The notes beneath the pieces were generated by a model, which worked only from the letters and a program-made list of their open reading frames with translations, made no database searches and was not told the DNA's origin. The position numbers and the translations under genes are program-made. A DNA stretch of 64,000 nucleotides from a bacterium (GTDB lineage Bacteria; JAJVIF01), in the NCBI GenBank assembly GCA_022072165.1, contig JAJVIF010000001.1:1488001-1552000 (forward strand), read 5' to 3'. Within the stretch, counting starts at the first letter, position 1, and each line of letters begins with the position of its first letter. Below are positions 43,682-52,337 of the stretch, piece by piece.

Positions 43682-44403
43682 GCGGACTCCTTGAGGGACT
43701 GAATGGTGGAGGCGAGATGCTGTTCCGGGGGCTGGTTCCGGGTATGTCGGCTGGCTAATTCGCGAAGGGCGGTCCAGGCAAAGGCTGCCGGTGCGATCGG
43801 TTCCTCGGGGAGGAGGTTGGCGATCCAGCGGTAGTCGTCGGGGGTGTCTACGGTGAGGCGGAGGTCCGGGAGTCGGTACTCCACCGGGACCTGCCAGCGA
43901 GTGATCCGGAACTGCGCCGGACGCCGCAGGAGTCCCAGCGTGGCGTGTTCCCGTTCATCTGCTGCTTCCACCAGTTGATCCAGCCGCAACAGCGCTTCCC
44001 GCCGCACGATTTCTACGGTGGTCCCCAGGGGCGCTCCTTCGATGGAGCAGTAGTCGGCATCGGCAGCGACAGCCGCTGCGAGCGCTGATTGGATGAACTC
44101 CGGTAGCACGAAGGGGTTATCGGCGGTGGCTCGCAGGACCCACTCGACCCCCTTGCAGGACTCCGCCGCCAGCACCAGCCGTCGCAGCACATCCGCTTCC
44201 GGTCCCCTGACACAGTCCCCCGCGAGGTACTCCGACAGGGGATCGTCTGTCGCACTGTCAGGGATACAGGGGATGACCGAGACGACGGTCGCGAGTCGCT
44301 GGATCGACCAGTCGATGAGTCGCCAGGCACCGAGGGGCAGCAGCACTTTGCCCGGGAGGCGGGAGGCATTCAGGCGCGCCTGCAGGAGGGCCACAGCGGA
44401 CAC
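43636..44403 (-). CDS. spsF: SpsF-like nucleotidyltransferase (CMP-sugar type)
   Basis: A 255-residue protein of the COG1861/SpsF family, related to CMP-sugar cytidylyltransferases. ALLQARLNASRLPGKVLLPLG is the nucleotide-binding start, LRATADNPFVLPEFIQSAL the metal/substrate loop, and LRLTVDTPDDYRWI a third block; the family's GDGPL-type ending is replaced by unique sequence. It probably activates the NeuB product with CTP for the Maf transferase. The start is GTG at 44403 (a second GTG at 44394 is possible). Confidence 0.8.
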   Translation of the reverse strand: MSAVALLQARLNASRLPGKVLLPLGAWRLIDWSIQRLATVVSVIPCIPDSATDDPLSEYLAGDCVRGPEADVLRRLVLAAESCKGVEWVLRATADNPFVLPEFIQSALAAAVAADADYCSIEGAPLGTTVEIVRREALLRLDQLVEAADEREHATLGLLRRPAQFRITRWQVPVEYRLPDLRLTVDTPDDYRWIANLLPEEPIAPAAFAWTALRELASRHTRNQPPEQHLASTIQSLKESAWTALPDLSPSPVSP

Positions 44404-44411
44404 GAGGAGTG

Positions 44412-44438
44412 TTATCGACTCATAAACGCAAAAATCGA
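44412..44438 (-). promoter_or_regulatory. Possible sigma-28-like promoter of spsF-neuB
   Basis: Minus strand TCGA (44438-44435), 15 bp, GTCGATAA (44419-44412). One mismatch in each box compared with the best sites; again only 8 bp from the start codon. Confidence 0.4.
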
Positions 44439-44441
44439 GAC

Positions 44442-44801
44442 CTAGCCCGCCTGATCCAGAAATCGGGCTTCCGGACTGGCCTCCGGCGCATGGTAGCCCC
44501 GACTCACCCGCAGTTGATGAATGTTCCGCAATTCGGCAGCGAGCTGCTCCTGGCGTCCGGCGAGAGCCAGGGCGATGGCCTCGTCCTGCCCCAGGATGGT
44601 CTCCATGAGGGGCAGAAGCTGCTCGCGTACGGGAGCTTCAGCCGCAGCAGCCGGGCGATTCTCGTCCCGCATCCAGAGGTGCCGCTCCTGGAGCAATGTG
44701 AGGGCGGCTTCGAGCGACTCCGGGTCCGCCGCCATCGCGGCGAGGATCTGCTCATTCAGGGTCAGGATTTGCCGGTAAAAAAGGAGCGGCTCGGCGGCCA
44801 T
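44442..44801 (-). CDS. fliT: FliT-like flagellar chaperone
   Basis: A 119-residue helical protein directly after fliS, the usual place of fliT, the export chaperone of FliD. LLFYRQILTLNEQILAAMAADPESLEAALTLLQERHLWM and EQLLPLMETILGQDEAIALALAGRQEQLAAELRNIHQLRVSRGY match the length, helix pattern and D-x-x-I motif of FliT proteins. Direct similarity is low, so position is part of the evidence. Confidence 0.75.
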   Translation of the reverse strand: MAAEPLLFYRQILTLNEQILAAMAADPESLEAALTLLQERHLWMRDENRPAAAAEAPVREQLLPLMETILGQDEAIALALAGRQEQLAAELRNIHQLRVSRGYHAPEASPEARFLDQAG

Positions 44802-44819
44802 GGGGGAGGTCCTCGGCGG

Positions 44820-45263
44820 TCAGCCAGCGATGTTGATGTGTCGACGCGGCTCGGCTGCTGCGGGCTCGCTGTCAGCAACAGGAAGGACCGGGGGTTCCGT
44901 ACGGGATTTGCCGATCACTTCTTCCCAGAGGTCCCGGACCTGTTCGGCGATCCGCTGCGCTTCCTCAAAGCGGGCGTCATCCTTGCGGATGTTGGCATCC
45001 AGCAGGATGTCGTAGACCAGATAGTAGATCCCCTGCAGATGCGGCACATAGTCCCCCGCTTCGGGATCGAGGGCGATGAGGAGCTCCAGATAGATGTTTT
45101 GCGCCTTGATGGTGGCGTTGTGGCAGGTATCGAGCGCGCCTTCCGCCAGAGCTTTGCGGGCCTGGTGAATGAATCCGACCGCGCCATGCAGCAGCGCCTG
45201 AAGCTTGCGCTCCGGAGTCGCGGCGTTGATGGACTGCTCCATGTAGGTTTGCTTGACGTCCAT
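44820..45263 (-). CDS. fliS: Flagellin chaperone FliS
   Basis: A 147-residue FliS: YMEQSINAATPERKLQALLHGAVGFIHQARKALAEG has the family T-P-x-x-L-(I/L)-x-x-L-(Y/H)-x-G-A motif, followed by IKAQNIYLELLIALDPEAGDYVPHLQGIYYLVYDILLDANIRKD, the flagellin-binding groove. A C-terminal Pro/Ala-rich tail of about 30 residues is extra. The ATG at 45263 is chosen over one at 45290 that would overlap the upstream gene. Confidence 0.93.
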   Translation of the reverse strand: MDVKQTYMEQSINAATPERKLQALLHGAVGFIHQARKALAEGALDTCHNATIKAQNIYLELLIALDPEAGDYVPHLQGIYYLVYDILLDANIRKDDARFEEAQRIAEQVRDLWEEVIGKSRTEPPVLPVADSEPAAAEPRRHINIAG

Positions 45264-45273
45264 AAGCGCGCTG

Positions 45274-47232
45274 TTACGCCTCCTTCGCACTGACCACCGA
45301 GGATTCGACCAGGACCTGCCGGGCCTGACGGACTGCCGACTGCAGGGCCGGACGGAGCCGCATCATCGCCTGTACCACACTGGCGTAGAGCTTCAGGTAC
45401 GCCTCCAGCGCTTCCATGTAGACGTTGAAATTTGCCTGCTTGCCGCCGAGCGCCGCCTGCGCGTTGAGGAAGCTCTTGATGCCGGTCTGATTCGCCATCT
45501 CCAGCAACGTGGTCGCAAACCCATGCTTAAAAAGGCGCTTGCGCATGGCATCGGCGGCATGGAGTCGCTCAGCAGCGAGCCCCTCGGGCAGTCGCCCCAG
45601 GGTATGCATCGTGCGATACCACTCCGTGAGGTCGTTGAACGCCTGCCGGGCTTCGCGATCCAGGGACTCGAAGTCCGCCTGCAACTGATCTAACGACGCC
45701 ATAAAACGTGGGAGGTCCCGCGTCTGCGGCTCACGACGGGCGGCGGCCAGGCGCTCCCAGACATCCAGCGGCTGCGTGCAGTATTCGCCTGCGACATCGC
45801 TGAAGTCGCGGACCTGGACCCCTTCTTTCAGGATGCCGCCGCCGGTGGCGTTGATGACTGTGATGTCGGGTGACGTATGGGCGATTTCCCGGACAAACCA
45901 GCGGTGGTAGGCGAACATCTGCCGGTTGGTCTGCACCGGCTGACCATAAATGTCGGTCAGGGTCATCAGCCGGCTGTCGTTAAGTCGCGCGGCCTGGGCT
46001 TCAGCGGTCATTTCATGGCCCAGTTCCGTCTCAAAGTAGGTCCCGGGGACGTAGGTACGCCCACCCGGGAACGAGAGGTCCTGCCCGAGGAAGATGATGG
46101 GATTCCCCCCGACTCGCCGGGCCAGGTCAAAGACCATCGTAGCCACTGAGCCCCAGCACAGGACCTGCCCCATTTCCCCGAGTTCCTGCTCGATCCAGTT
46201 CATCAGGCGGTCGCGGAACGAGGCAATAAAGAGCCGGTCGCCATACTCCGCCAGCGAGGCGGGATAGGTCATCGGTTCGGCGCAGAGGTAGGAAGGCACC
46301 TGGCTGGCGAGTCCGGCGATGTGCCGGTGGTTCGCTTCCTGGGGGTCGCCAGCGCAGATCAGATGCGGGGTGATGCCCGCATTGAGCAGCGGCCTCAGAG
46401 CGGTGTCGCAGGCGATGATCAGACAGCGGTCCTGCACCTGACGCAGGGTCGGTAGGGTCTGCTCCAGGCTCGGACCAGCCGCAACACAGACTACCGGCAC
46501 GTTCCCAAAGCGATCAAAGAGCGTATTGACTCCTGGACTTCGGACCAGATGCGGCACGCTCTGTAACGTGTTGCTCAGGTACACATGCGCCATCACCATC
46601 AGGGTCTGCAGGTTCCCCGCGACCGTGTGCATGTAGCCCCGGATCTGATCCATGAGCTGTGCGGCGAAACCTTCTGGAAGACGACGATCAACATTGGGCG
46701 ATGACACAAAGGCGATGCCGCTGGCATGGACCATCGAAAAGCGGGTCGCCCAGGTGGAGAAAGCCTGCTCCTGGGTCGGACGAACCAGCAGCGTGACCCG
46801 GGGATCCCCCAGCAATGCTGCGAGAGGGCGATCCATCAGTGCCAGGCGGGCGCAGAGGAAGTCCGGCTCGATGATGAGGAGTTGTCCATCCGAAGGAAGC
46901 GCGGCCAGCGCCGCTTCCGCGACATACCCCAGGCCGAGACCGAACACGACCGCGTTGCCCCGGCGTGCGACTTCCGCCGCCTCGACGAGGTCACGAGCTT
47001 CAGCACCAGGGTCGTACTTCGAGTGGAGCCAGAGCTGGGCAGCGTCTGAACGGGCCTGGAGGGTGAGGTCGCCGGACCGGGCCGGCTCGATGAAGTATTG
47101 CCAGCCCCGGAGCCCCGCCGGTTGTTGCTGGAGTCCCAGTTGCTCCGCGAGGGCGAAGTCGTGGGCTGCGAGCGCTCGCAGATTCGCGGTGAGCAGGTCG
47201 GTGGGCTGCTCCACCATCAGCTGCGCGTTCAT
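45274..47232 (-). CDS. maf: Maf motility-associated glycosyltransferase (DUF115)
   Basis: A 652-residue Maf protein. Maf enzymes transfer nonulosonates from CMP-sugars to Ser/Thr of flagellin. NAVVFGLGLGYVAEAAL and IIEPDFLCARLAL are the N-terminal Rossmann part; the DUF115 core reads VPVVCVAAGPSLEQTLPTLRQVQDRCLIIACDTALRPLLNAGITPHLICAGDP, then VLCWGSVATMVFDLARRVGGNPIIFLGQDLSFPGGRTYVPGT. A helical C-terminal domain of about 150 residues follows. The ATG at 47232 has GGGAGGGG before it. Context with neuB-, spsF- and pseB-like genes strongly supports the role. Confidence 0.93.
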   Translation of the reverse strand: MNAQLMVEQPTDLLTANLRALAAHDFALAEQLGLQQQPAGLRGWQYFIEPARSGDLTLQARSDAAQLWLHSKYDPGAEARDLVEAAEVARRGNAVVFGLGLGYVAEAALAALPSDGQLLIIEPDFLCARLALMDRPLAALLGDPRVTLLVRPTQEQAFSTWATRFSMVHASGIAFVSSPNVDRRLPEGFAAQLMDQIRGYMHTVAGNLQTLMVMAHVYLSNTLQSVPHLVRSPGVNTLFDRFGNVPVVCVAAGPSLEQTLPTLRQVQDRCLIIACDTALRPLLNAGITPHLICAGDPQEANHRHIAGLASQVPSYLCAEPMTYPASLAEYGDRLFIASFRDRLMNWIEQELGEMGQVLCWGSVATMVFDLARRVGGNPIIFLGQDLSFPGGRTYVPGTYFETELGHEMTAEAQAARLNDSRLMTLTDIYGQPVQTNRQMFAYHRWFVREIAHTSPDITVINATGGGILKEGVQVRDFSDVAGEYCTQPLDVWERLAAARREPQTRDLPRFMASLDQLQADFESLDREARQAFNDLTEWYRTMHTLGRLPEGLAAERLHAADAMRKRLFKHGFATTLLEMANQTGIKSFLNAQAALGGKQANFNVYMEALEAYLKLYASVVQAMMRLRPALQSAVRQARQVLVESSVVSAKEA

Positions 47233-47261
47233 AGCCCCTCCCTGGGCGACCGGGGGACCGA

Positions 47262-48242
47262 TCAGTTGACCGGCGGATCCCCCGATGACTTTTTGCTTCC
47301 CGGACGCGGGACCTGCCACGCGTCATCCAGGTCATCGATGCTGACTTCTGTGATGCCATCGGTGTCGGCATGGGTCTGTCCGGTGTGGGTCCGGAAGGTC
47401 CGGGGGGCCACCTCGGCATCCGACAGCTGCTGGTCCGGGGACTCATCGAACTCGTCCCCGTCCTCATCGCTCTCCAGCAGGGCCTCGGACCAGGCTCCCT
47501 GTGCCGCCCCTTCCTGTCGCTCCCGGGCACGGCGTGCGATCTCTTCCCGGTACTCCGGTACCGCCTTCATGGCCGAGTCCAGCAGCAAAGGCATCACGGC
47601 GATGAACTGATAGACCAGTGGCGAGAGGTCGTAGGCCGCCACTTCGCCGGCAGCGGACCAGTCTTCATTTTCGGCAGCCGTCAGGAGTGCTTCGGCCTGC
47701 TCCTGCAACCGTTGCTGCAATCTGGCGACACTTCCCCCTTCATCGGACTCCAGCAGGACCCGGGCGAAGTCCAGTTGCAGGACCGTCCGGACCCCCTCGA
47801 GCATGGCCAGGAAGTGCTGCAGCAGTTCCATGCAGGCATCGAGCCCTTCCAGGCCCTCGTCGAGTTCCCCCTTACGGATCTGCGCTGCGCTGAACTCCAG
47901 TGCCCGGGAGAGCTCCGGCAGGTAGTCGGTGGAATGGAGCAGGCTGTCGATGGCGAGTGCCCGGGGCTCCGCAGTCTGGAGTTCCAGACGTCCAACATTC
48001 TCCAGGGCGAAGCCGTAGAGCAGTTCTTCCTGCTCCATCGACAGGGGCTCCTCATTGAGCTGCAGGCTGGTGACCACGCGCCCACCCGGCACGAGTTCCC
48101 GCTCAATGCGCTCCATGAGTTCGCCGAAGCTGGTAAGTCCCTCCAGCAGGACCTCCCGCACCTGGCCATCGATGGTGACCTGCATGGTCGTCCGTTCGGT
48201 CCTTTGCTCGTCAGGCGCAGCAGCGCCCTGATCCGTGGCCAT
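47262..48242 (-). CDS. Unknown flagellar-island protein with N-terminal ubiquitin-like segment
   Basis: A 326-residue cytoplasmic protein that I do not recognise. Residues about 20-85 (MQVTIDGQVREVLLEGLTSFGELMERIER... SLQLNEEPLSMEQ) look like a small ubiquitin- or ThiS-like beta-grasp fold. Residues 90-245 are helical (LEFSAAQIRKGELDEGLEGLDACMELLQHFLAMLEGVRTVL). The last 75 residues are acidic and probably unfolded. The ATG at 48242 has GGGAGGTGG 6 bp upstream. It lies between fliD and maf, 29 bp before maf, so a role in filament export or glycosylation is plausible but unproven. Confidence 0.7.
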   Translation of the reverse strand: MATDQGAAAPDEQRTERTTMQVTIDGQVREVLLEGLTSFGELMERIERELVPGGRVVTSLQLNEEPLSMEQEELLYGFALENVGRLELQTAEPRALAIDSLLHSTDYLPELSRALEFSAAQIRKGELDEGLEGLDACMELLQHFLAMLEGVRTVLQLDFARVLLESDEGGSVARLQQRLQEQAEALLTAAENEDWSAAGEVAAYDLSPLVYQFIAVMPLLLDSAMKAVPEYREEIARRARERQEGAAQGAWSEALLESDEDGDEFDESPDQQLSDAEVAPRTFRTHTGQTHADTDGITEVSIDDLDDAWQVPRPGSKKSSGDPPVN

Positions 48243-48315
48243 GAGCGGCCACCTCCCGGGAGTTGTCGGCAGCACGGCTGCCGTCTTGAGCGACAGCCCA
48301 TTATGACGCCGCTCG

Positions 48316-51300
48316 CTAGCGGGCTACGCTGATCCCTGACCCGGTCCCCTGCTGTTGCGCGCCGAGTCTGGCGGTCAGGAACTGACTGTCCCGCTGGAGC
48401 CGCGACAGCGCTCGCTCCACCTCCACGAACTGCTGCCGGATGCGGGCTTCGTAATCGGCCAGCCGCTCCTCAGCCCGACTCAACTCGGACCCCAATTCGG
48501 CGAGGCGCTGGTCCAGCACGCCGCCGGTGGTGATCTGCCGGTTAATGAGCCCGTTCAGACCGGTGAACTCTTTGAGGCTGTTCTCCAGACGACGTGCAAT
48601 CCCTGCGGCAGCCTGGGCATCAGCCCCGAAAGTCGAGCCGCTGCTCAGGCCGATGGTGTCCTGCAAACTGGCGCCGGCGTTGAGGTCCTGAATGGTGATG
48701 AGGGCTTTGCCGACCGTCTCGGTCCGGCTGAACTCCAGCCGCCCGGCGCTGTTGAGTCGAACGCCAATTTTGTCCGTGAGCCCCGCCTGTCCCAGGGCCG
48801 TGGTGATGCGATTGACCAGTTCGGCGCTGGTGTAGTACCCGGCATCAAGGGTGATGGTGGCGACATTGAGGGCATCGCCCACCGAGAACGAGAGGCGGCT
48901 GCCGAGGGTCAGTCCGAAATTCAGGTTGTTCTGGCTGGCGATGACGACTTTGGATTCCTGCGGATTGCCGAACAGCTGCTGCACGTCATTGGCACGATCT
49001 GTCAGCGACTCCCGCAGGGTCGCGTTGCTCTGCAGAGCCGTGAGAATCTCGTCGGGGTCCGTGGTGTCGGCCACCAGCCAGCCCTTTTGCAACTGGTCGT
49101 TCAGCACGCTGGTCCCGACACTTCCGGTATTCAGTCCCAGAGCACCCAGTCGATTCAGTGCGGAAGTCACCGACACCACCGGCTCCAGGATCGCCCGGCG
49201 ACTCTGGGTGACCGCCCGACGAATCGTCTGATCCCGATAAATGAGATCCCGCGTCAGCAGGGCTTCCCGTCGTGATTCGTATTCATCGATTTCCGCGAAG
49301 GTCAGGCTCTGCCGCTGGCGCTCCGTCAGTTCCCGGGTCTGTTCCACCTCATCATCGTTCAGCGGCCGGGGATTCAGCAGCAGCAGGGTCTCGTTGTAGC
49401 TCACCACGAAATCCCGAATTGCGAGCAGCGACTTCTCGGTATCAACCGTGATGTCGATGGCGACCGGGTCGGCACTGACACCAGTCAGATCCAGGGTGAC
49501 ATCGGGGAGAACATCCTTGATGGTGTTGGTGTTCCGGGTGTAGCTGACCCCATCCAGGGTGAACTCGGCACTCCGACGCGGCGTACCGATGGTCGTGGTT
49601 ACGGTCGGCGTGTTGGTCAGTCGCAGCGCAGCGAGGATGTTGGACGAGTCGGTCACGGCTCCGACCGTGATGCCGGTGGCGGTCGTGGACTCATCCAGCT
49701 TCTGCACCAGGCTGAGACGGTCCGTGACCGGGTCATAAGCGGCGGTGACTCCTGCCGGACTGTTGTTGATTTTCGTGATCAGCGACTGCAGCGTATCGAC
49801 CCCAGAATCTACGGTCAGCGTGACACCGTTGATCGTGAATGTGCCGCTGGTGGGGGTGATGCTGAGATTTGATCCCGAAAGCGGGCTGGTGAGCGAAACA
49901 GTCCCGGCATCCGCGCCGGGAATCGAAGTGCCGCCGGCAGCTTCCAGCAGTCCGGCGATCCGCAGGAAATTCGACGTGTCGCCAGGCCCACCGAGGCGGA
50001 TGCTCCCCTGCCCCGGCGTCGCGTTTTCCAGCGTGATGCGATCCAGCGCTTCGTCGTAGCGCGCGATGACTCCAGCCCCAGAGCTGTTGATCAGTCCCAG
50101 AACGCTGATCACGGTCTGGGTCGCGCTGGTGATGGCGATCACTTTTCCATTGATGGTGAACGTGCCGTCAATGTGGTCAATGGCGTTGGTCGATGAGGAC
50201 TCGACGGTTTGTGCGAACCCGGCATTGATGAGCCCTCGACCGATATCCAGGGGGGGCGTAGTGGTATTCGTCGACGCGCTGATCCCCGCCTGCCCCAGAA
50301 TCGCGGCTTTCGTGGCGGGGGCCTGATTCAGTTCGCTGCTCTCGACGGTCCGGATCTGGGCGACCCCGGCGCTAAACGTGTTCCCCCCCACGCCATTGAT
50401 CGTGATGCCAGGGATCAGTGTCGTGATGGCGGTCCCTTCCGCCTGACTGATGACCGTGCGCTGTTCGGGGCCGCCATTCTCAGGAGTAAAGACCGACACT
50501 GCCGTGACATCAGCCGCCAGGGTCGTGGCGTTAGTGGTGGTGACATCGGTGTCGATGCCAGCGGTGGGATCAAGCAGCGTCTCAAGGATGCCCCCAGCCA
50601 CATCGGTGAAGCGGAGATTTTCTCCCCCCCGGTTACTGCTGATTCTCAGAAAGACGCCACCGCCACCATCGTCCACGAGGGTCGCGGTCACCGAAGGGAC
50701 CTGCCCATTGATCGCCGCGACCAGGTCCTGGACGCTGCTTTGCTCGGTGAGTCCGAGGATCACGACAGGCGAGGCTCCGCCGGTCCCGGCATCGCGGTCG
50801 ATGGTGAATCGATTCCAGGTCGTGAGGCCGGGAATGGACCCCAGACGATCCTGTGGCTGGAGGGAGACGGTCCCGGTGACGGAACCTGCGAGGCCTTCGG
50901 AGAAGGTCAGCCGATGGCTCCCCCGGGCAGGGACCGAGAAGGCGGTACTGGTCGCAAGCTGGCGGGTTTCGGCAGCACCGGTCACCGAGCGGAACATCAC
51001 CGGCAAAGTCAGGGTGTTCCCGGTCGGGCCACCGTTGTTGAAGGTCAACCCGAGGCGGGTCTGGCTGGGACCAGCGACCGCATCTGTGACCACGAGCTTG
51101 CCGTTTTCGATGGTGGCGAGGGCAGTCCCGGCGTACGCCGTGTTAATCGCTGCCACCAGATCGTTCAGCGTATGCCCGGCCCCATAGGTGTAGTTCGTGG
51201 TGACCAGCGTGCCATCGGGCTGGGTGACATTGAGCGTAATGGAATCCAGGCCATCATCCAGCGACGCGCCGGTGAGCTGATCGAGATTGTTCAGAGGTGT

Positions 51301-52179
51301 GGTGCCATCGGCGACGACGGCGCTGTTGCCCGTCGTGAAGGTCACGGTCCCGGTCAGTTCCTGCGCGACTGCTGCGCCGCTTGCCTGGGTGGTCCCGAGG
51401 CCAATCGTGAAAGTCGAGCCTGAGAAGTCCGCGTCATTGAAGGTGAGTCCGCTCAAGGCGAAGTTCCCTGGCTGCGTGATGTCAGTTTCGGTCAGGACCA
51501 GTTCGCCCCGGGAGCCGAGCGTCACCTGCACTTCACCACCAAAGGCCGACTGGATCGTCTGCGTCAGTCGCTGGAGGGTATCGGTGCCGTTTCCCGCGAA
51601 AGTGAATGTGGCATTCACCGGTGTGCCATCTTTGCGGGAGCCAGCGATCGTGATGGTGTCACCGGCGGTGACCTGTGCAGCGCCGCGCCCTGCCTGCAGG
51701 GTCTGGGTGAGCAGGTCGGTGGCTACCGCCCGGGTCCCGCTGAGCTGCTCGCTGCTGACCTGGATGTTGGAAATCCCGGCAGTGTTCCCCTGGGCGAGGA
51801 GCGCCGCCGCCCGGTCGAAGCTCCTGTCTGCAAGTCCGCTGACCGCCCGGGCACCCTGTGCCAGTTGTGACACGGTCAGAATCGACTTCCCCGCCGTGGC
51901 GTTCAGCCCGGCGGTGATCCGCGCAATCGCTGGATTCGAAACCGCTGCTTTTTTGCTGAGGTAGGTCGACTCAAGGCGGAGGGCCAGACTGGTCCGTTGC
52001 AGCGACAGGAGCTGTGTATTCGCCAGCTGCAGCGTGGACTTCTGTTGCCTTGCCTGCGTGATCCGGGTCCCCAGAGCCGTGACCGGGAAGCGTCGGGCAT
52101 CCACGATGGCGCTGACGATGGAGTTGGTGTCGATGCCGGAGGCGAGTCCGCCGAAGGTGACCGGCCCAAAGTTGACCAT
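48316..52179 (-). CDS. fliD: Giant flagellar filament cap protein FliD
   Basis: A 1287-residue FliD, two to three times the usual 450-650. The N-terminus VTFGGLASGIDTNSIVSAIVDARRFPVTALGTRITQARQQKSTLQ and the C-terminus with its coiled coil (RITTALGQAGLTDKIGVRLNS...GLINRQITTGGVLDQRLAELGSELSRAEERLADYEARIRQQFVEVERALSRLQ) are those of FliD. About 800 residues between them are beta-rich repeats containing several flagellin_IN-like motifs (DTLQSLITKINNSPAGVTAAYD; TISVLGLINSSGAGVIARYDEALDRITLEN). It caps the growing filament. A sigma-28-like promoter lies 34 bp upstream. Confidence 0.95.
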   Translation of the reverse strand: MVNFGPVTFGGLASGIDTNSIVSAIVDARRFPVTALGTRITQARQQKSTLQLANTQLLSLQRTSLALRLESTYLSKKAAVSNPAIARITAGLNATAGKSILTVSQLAQGARAVSGLADRSFDRAAALLAQGNTAGISNIQVSSEQLSGTRAVATDLLTQTLQAGRGAAQVTAGDTITIAGSRKDGTPVNATFTFAGNGTDTLQRLTQTIQSAFGGEVQVTLGSRGELVLTETDITQPGNFALSGLTFNDADFSGSTFTIGLGTTQASGAAVAQELTGTVTFTTGNSAVVADGTTPLNNLDQLTGASLDDGLDSITLNVTQPDGTLVTTNYTYGAGHTLNDLVAAINTAYAGTALATIENGKLVVTDAVAGPSQTRLGLTFNNGGPTGNTLTLPVMFRSVTGAAETRQLATSTAFSVPARGSHRLTFSEGLAGSVTGTVSLQPQDRLGSIPGLTTWNRFTIDRDAGTGGASPVVILGLTEQSSVQDLVAAINGQVPSVTATLVDDGGGGVFLRISSNRGGENLRFTDVAGGILETLLDPTAGIDTDVTTTNATTLAADVTAVSVFTPENGGPEQRTVISQAEGTAITTLIPGITINGVGGNTFSAGVAQIRTVESSELNQAPATKAAILGQAGISASTNTTTPPLDIGRGLINAGFAQTVESSSTNAIDHIDGTFTINGKVIAITSATQTVISVLGLINSSGAGVIARYDEALDRITLENATPGQGSIRLGGPGDTSNFLRIAGLLEAAGGTSIPGADAGTVSLTSPLSGSNLSITPTSGTFTINGVTLTVDSGVDTLQSLITKINNSPAGVTAAYDPVTDRLSLVQKLDESTTATGITVGAVTDSSNILAALRLTNTPTVTTTIGTPRRSAEFTLDGVSYTRNTNTIKDVLPDVTLDLTGVSADPVAIDITVDTEKSLLAIRDFVVSYNETLLLLNPRPLNDDEVEQTRELTERQRQSLTFAEIDEYESRREALLTRDLIYRDQTIRRAVTQSRRAILEPVVSVTSALNRLGALGLNTGSVGTSVLNDQLQKGWLVADTTDPDEILTALQSNATLRESLTDRANDVQQLFGNPQESKVVIASQNNLNFGLTLGSRLSFSVGDALNVATITLDAGYYTSAELVNRITTALGQAGLTDKIGVRLNSAGRLEFSRTETVGKALITIQDLNAGASLQDTIGLSSGSTFGADAQAAAGIARRLENSLKEFTGLNGLINRQITTGGVLDQRLAELGSELSRAEERLADYEARIRQQFVEVERALSRLQRDSQFLTARLGAQQQGTGSGISVAR

Positions 52180-52212
52180 GGGCGATGCGCTCCTGTGATG
52201 GGCTAACGGTCT

Positions 52213-52239
52213 CTATCGGCAGTGGCTGCAAAAGCTGGA
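52213..52239 (-). promoter_or_regulatory. Sigma-28-like promoter of fliD
   Basis: Minus strand TCCA (52239-52236), 15 bp, GCCGATAG (52220-52213). Confidence 0.55.
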
Positions 52240-52271
52240 GCACCGGGAGTGCCGTGCTTTGGGTATAAGTC

Positions 52272-52302
52272 AAAAGCCGGCCCGGAGCGCGTCCGGACCG
52301 GC
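52272..52302 (-). terminator. Terminator of flagellin 1
   Basis: 11-bp stem with one mismatch (GCCGGTCCGGA / TCCGGGCCGGC on the minus strand), 5-nt loop, then TTTTG, 36 bp after the flagellin stop. Confidence 0.75.
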
Positions 52303-52337
52303 CAGCACAGAGACAGGTCTAGGGGACTGCCGCGAGA

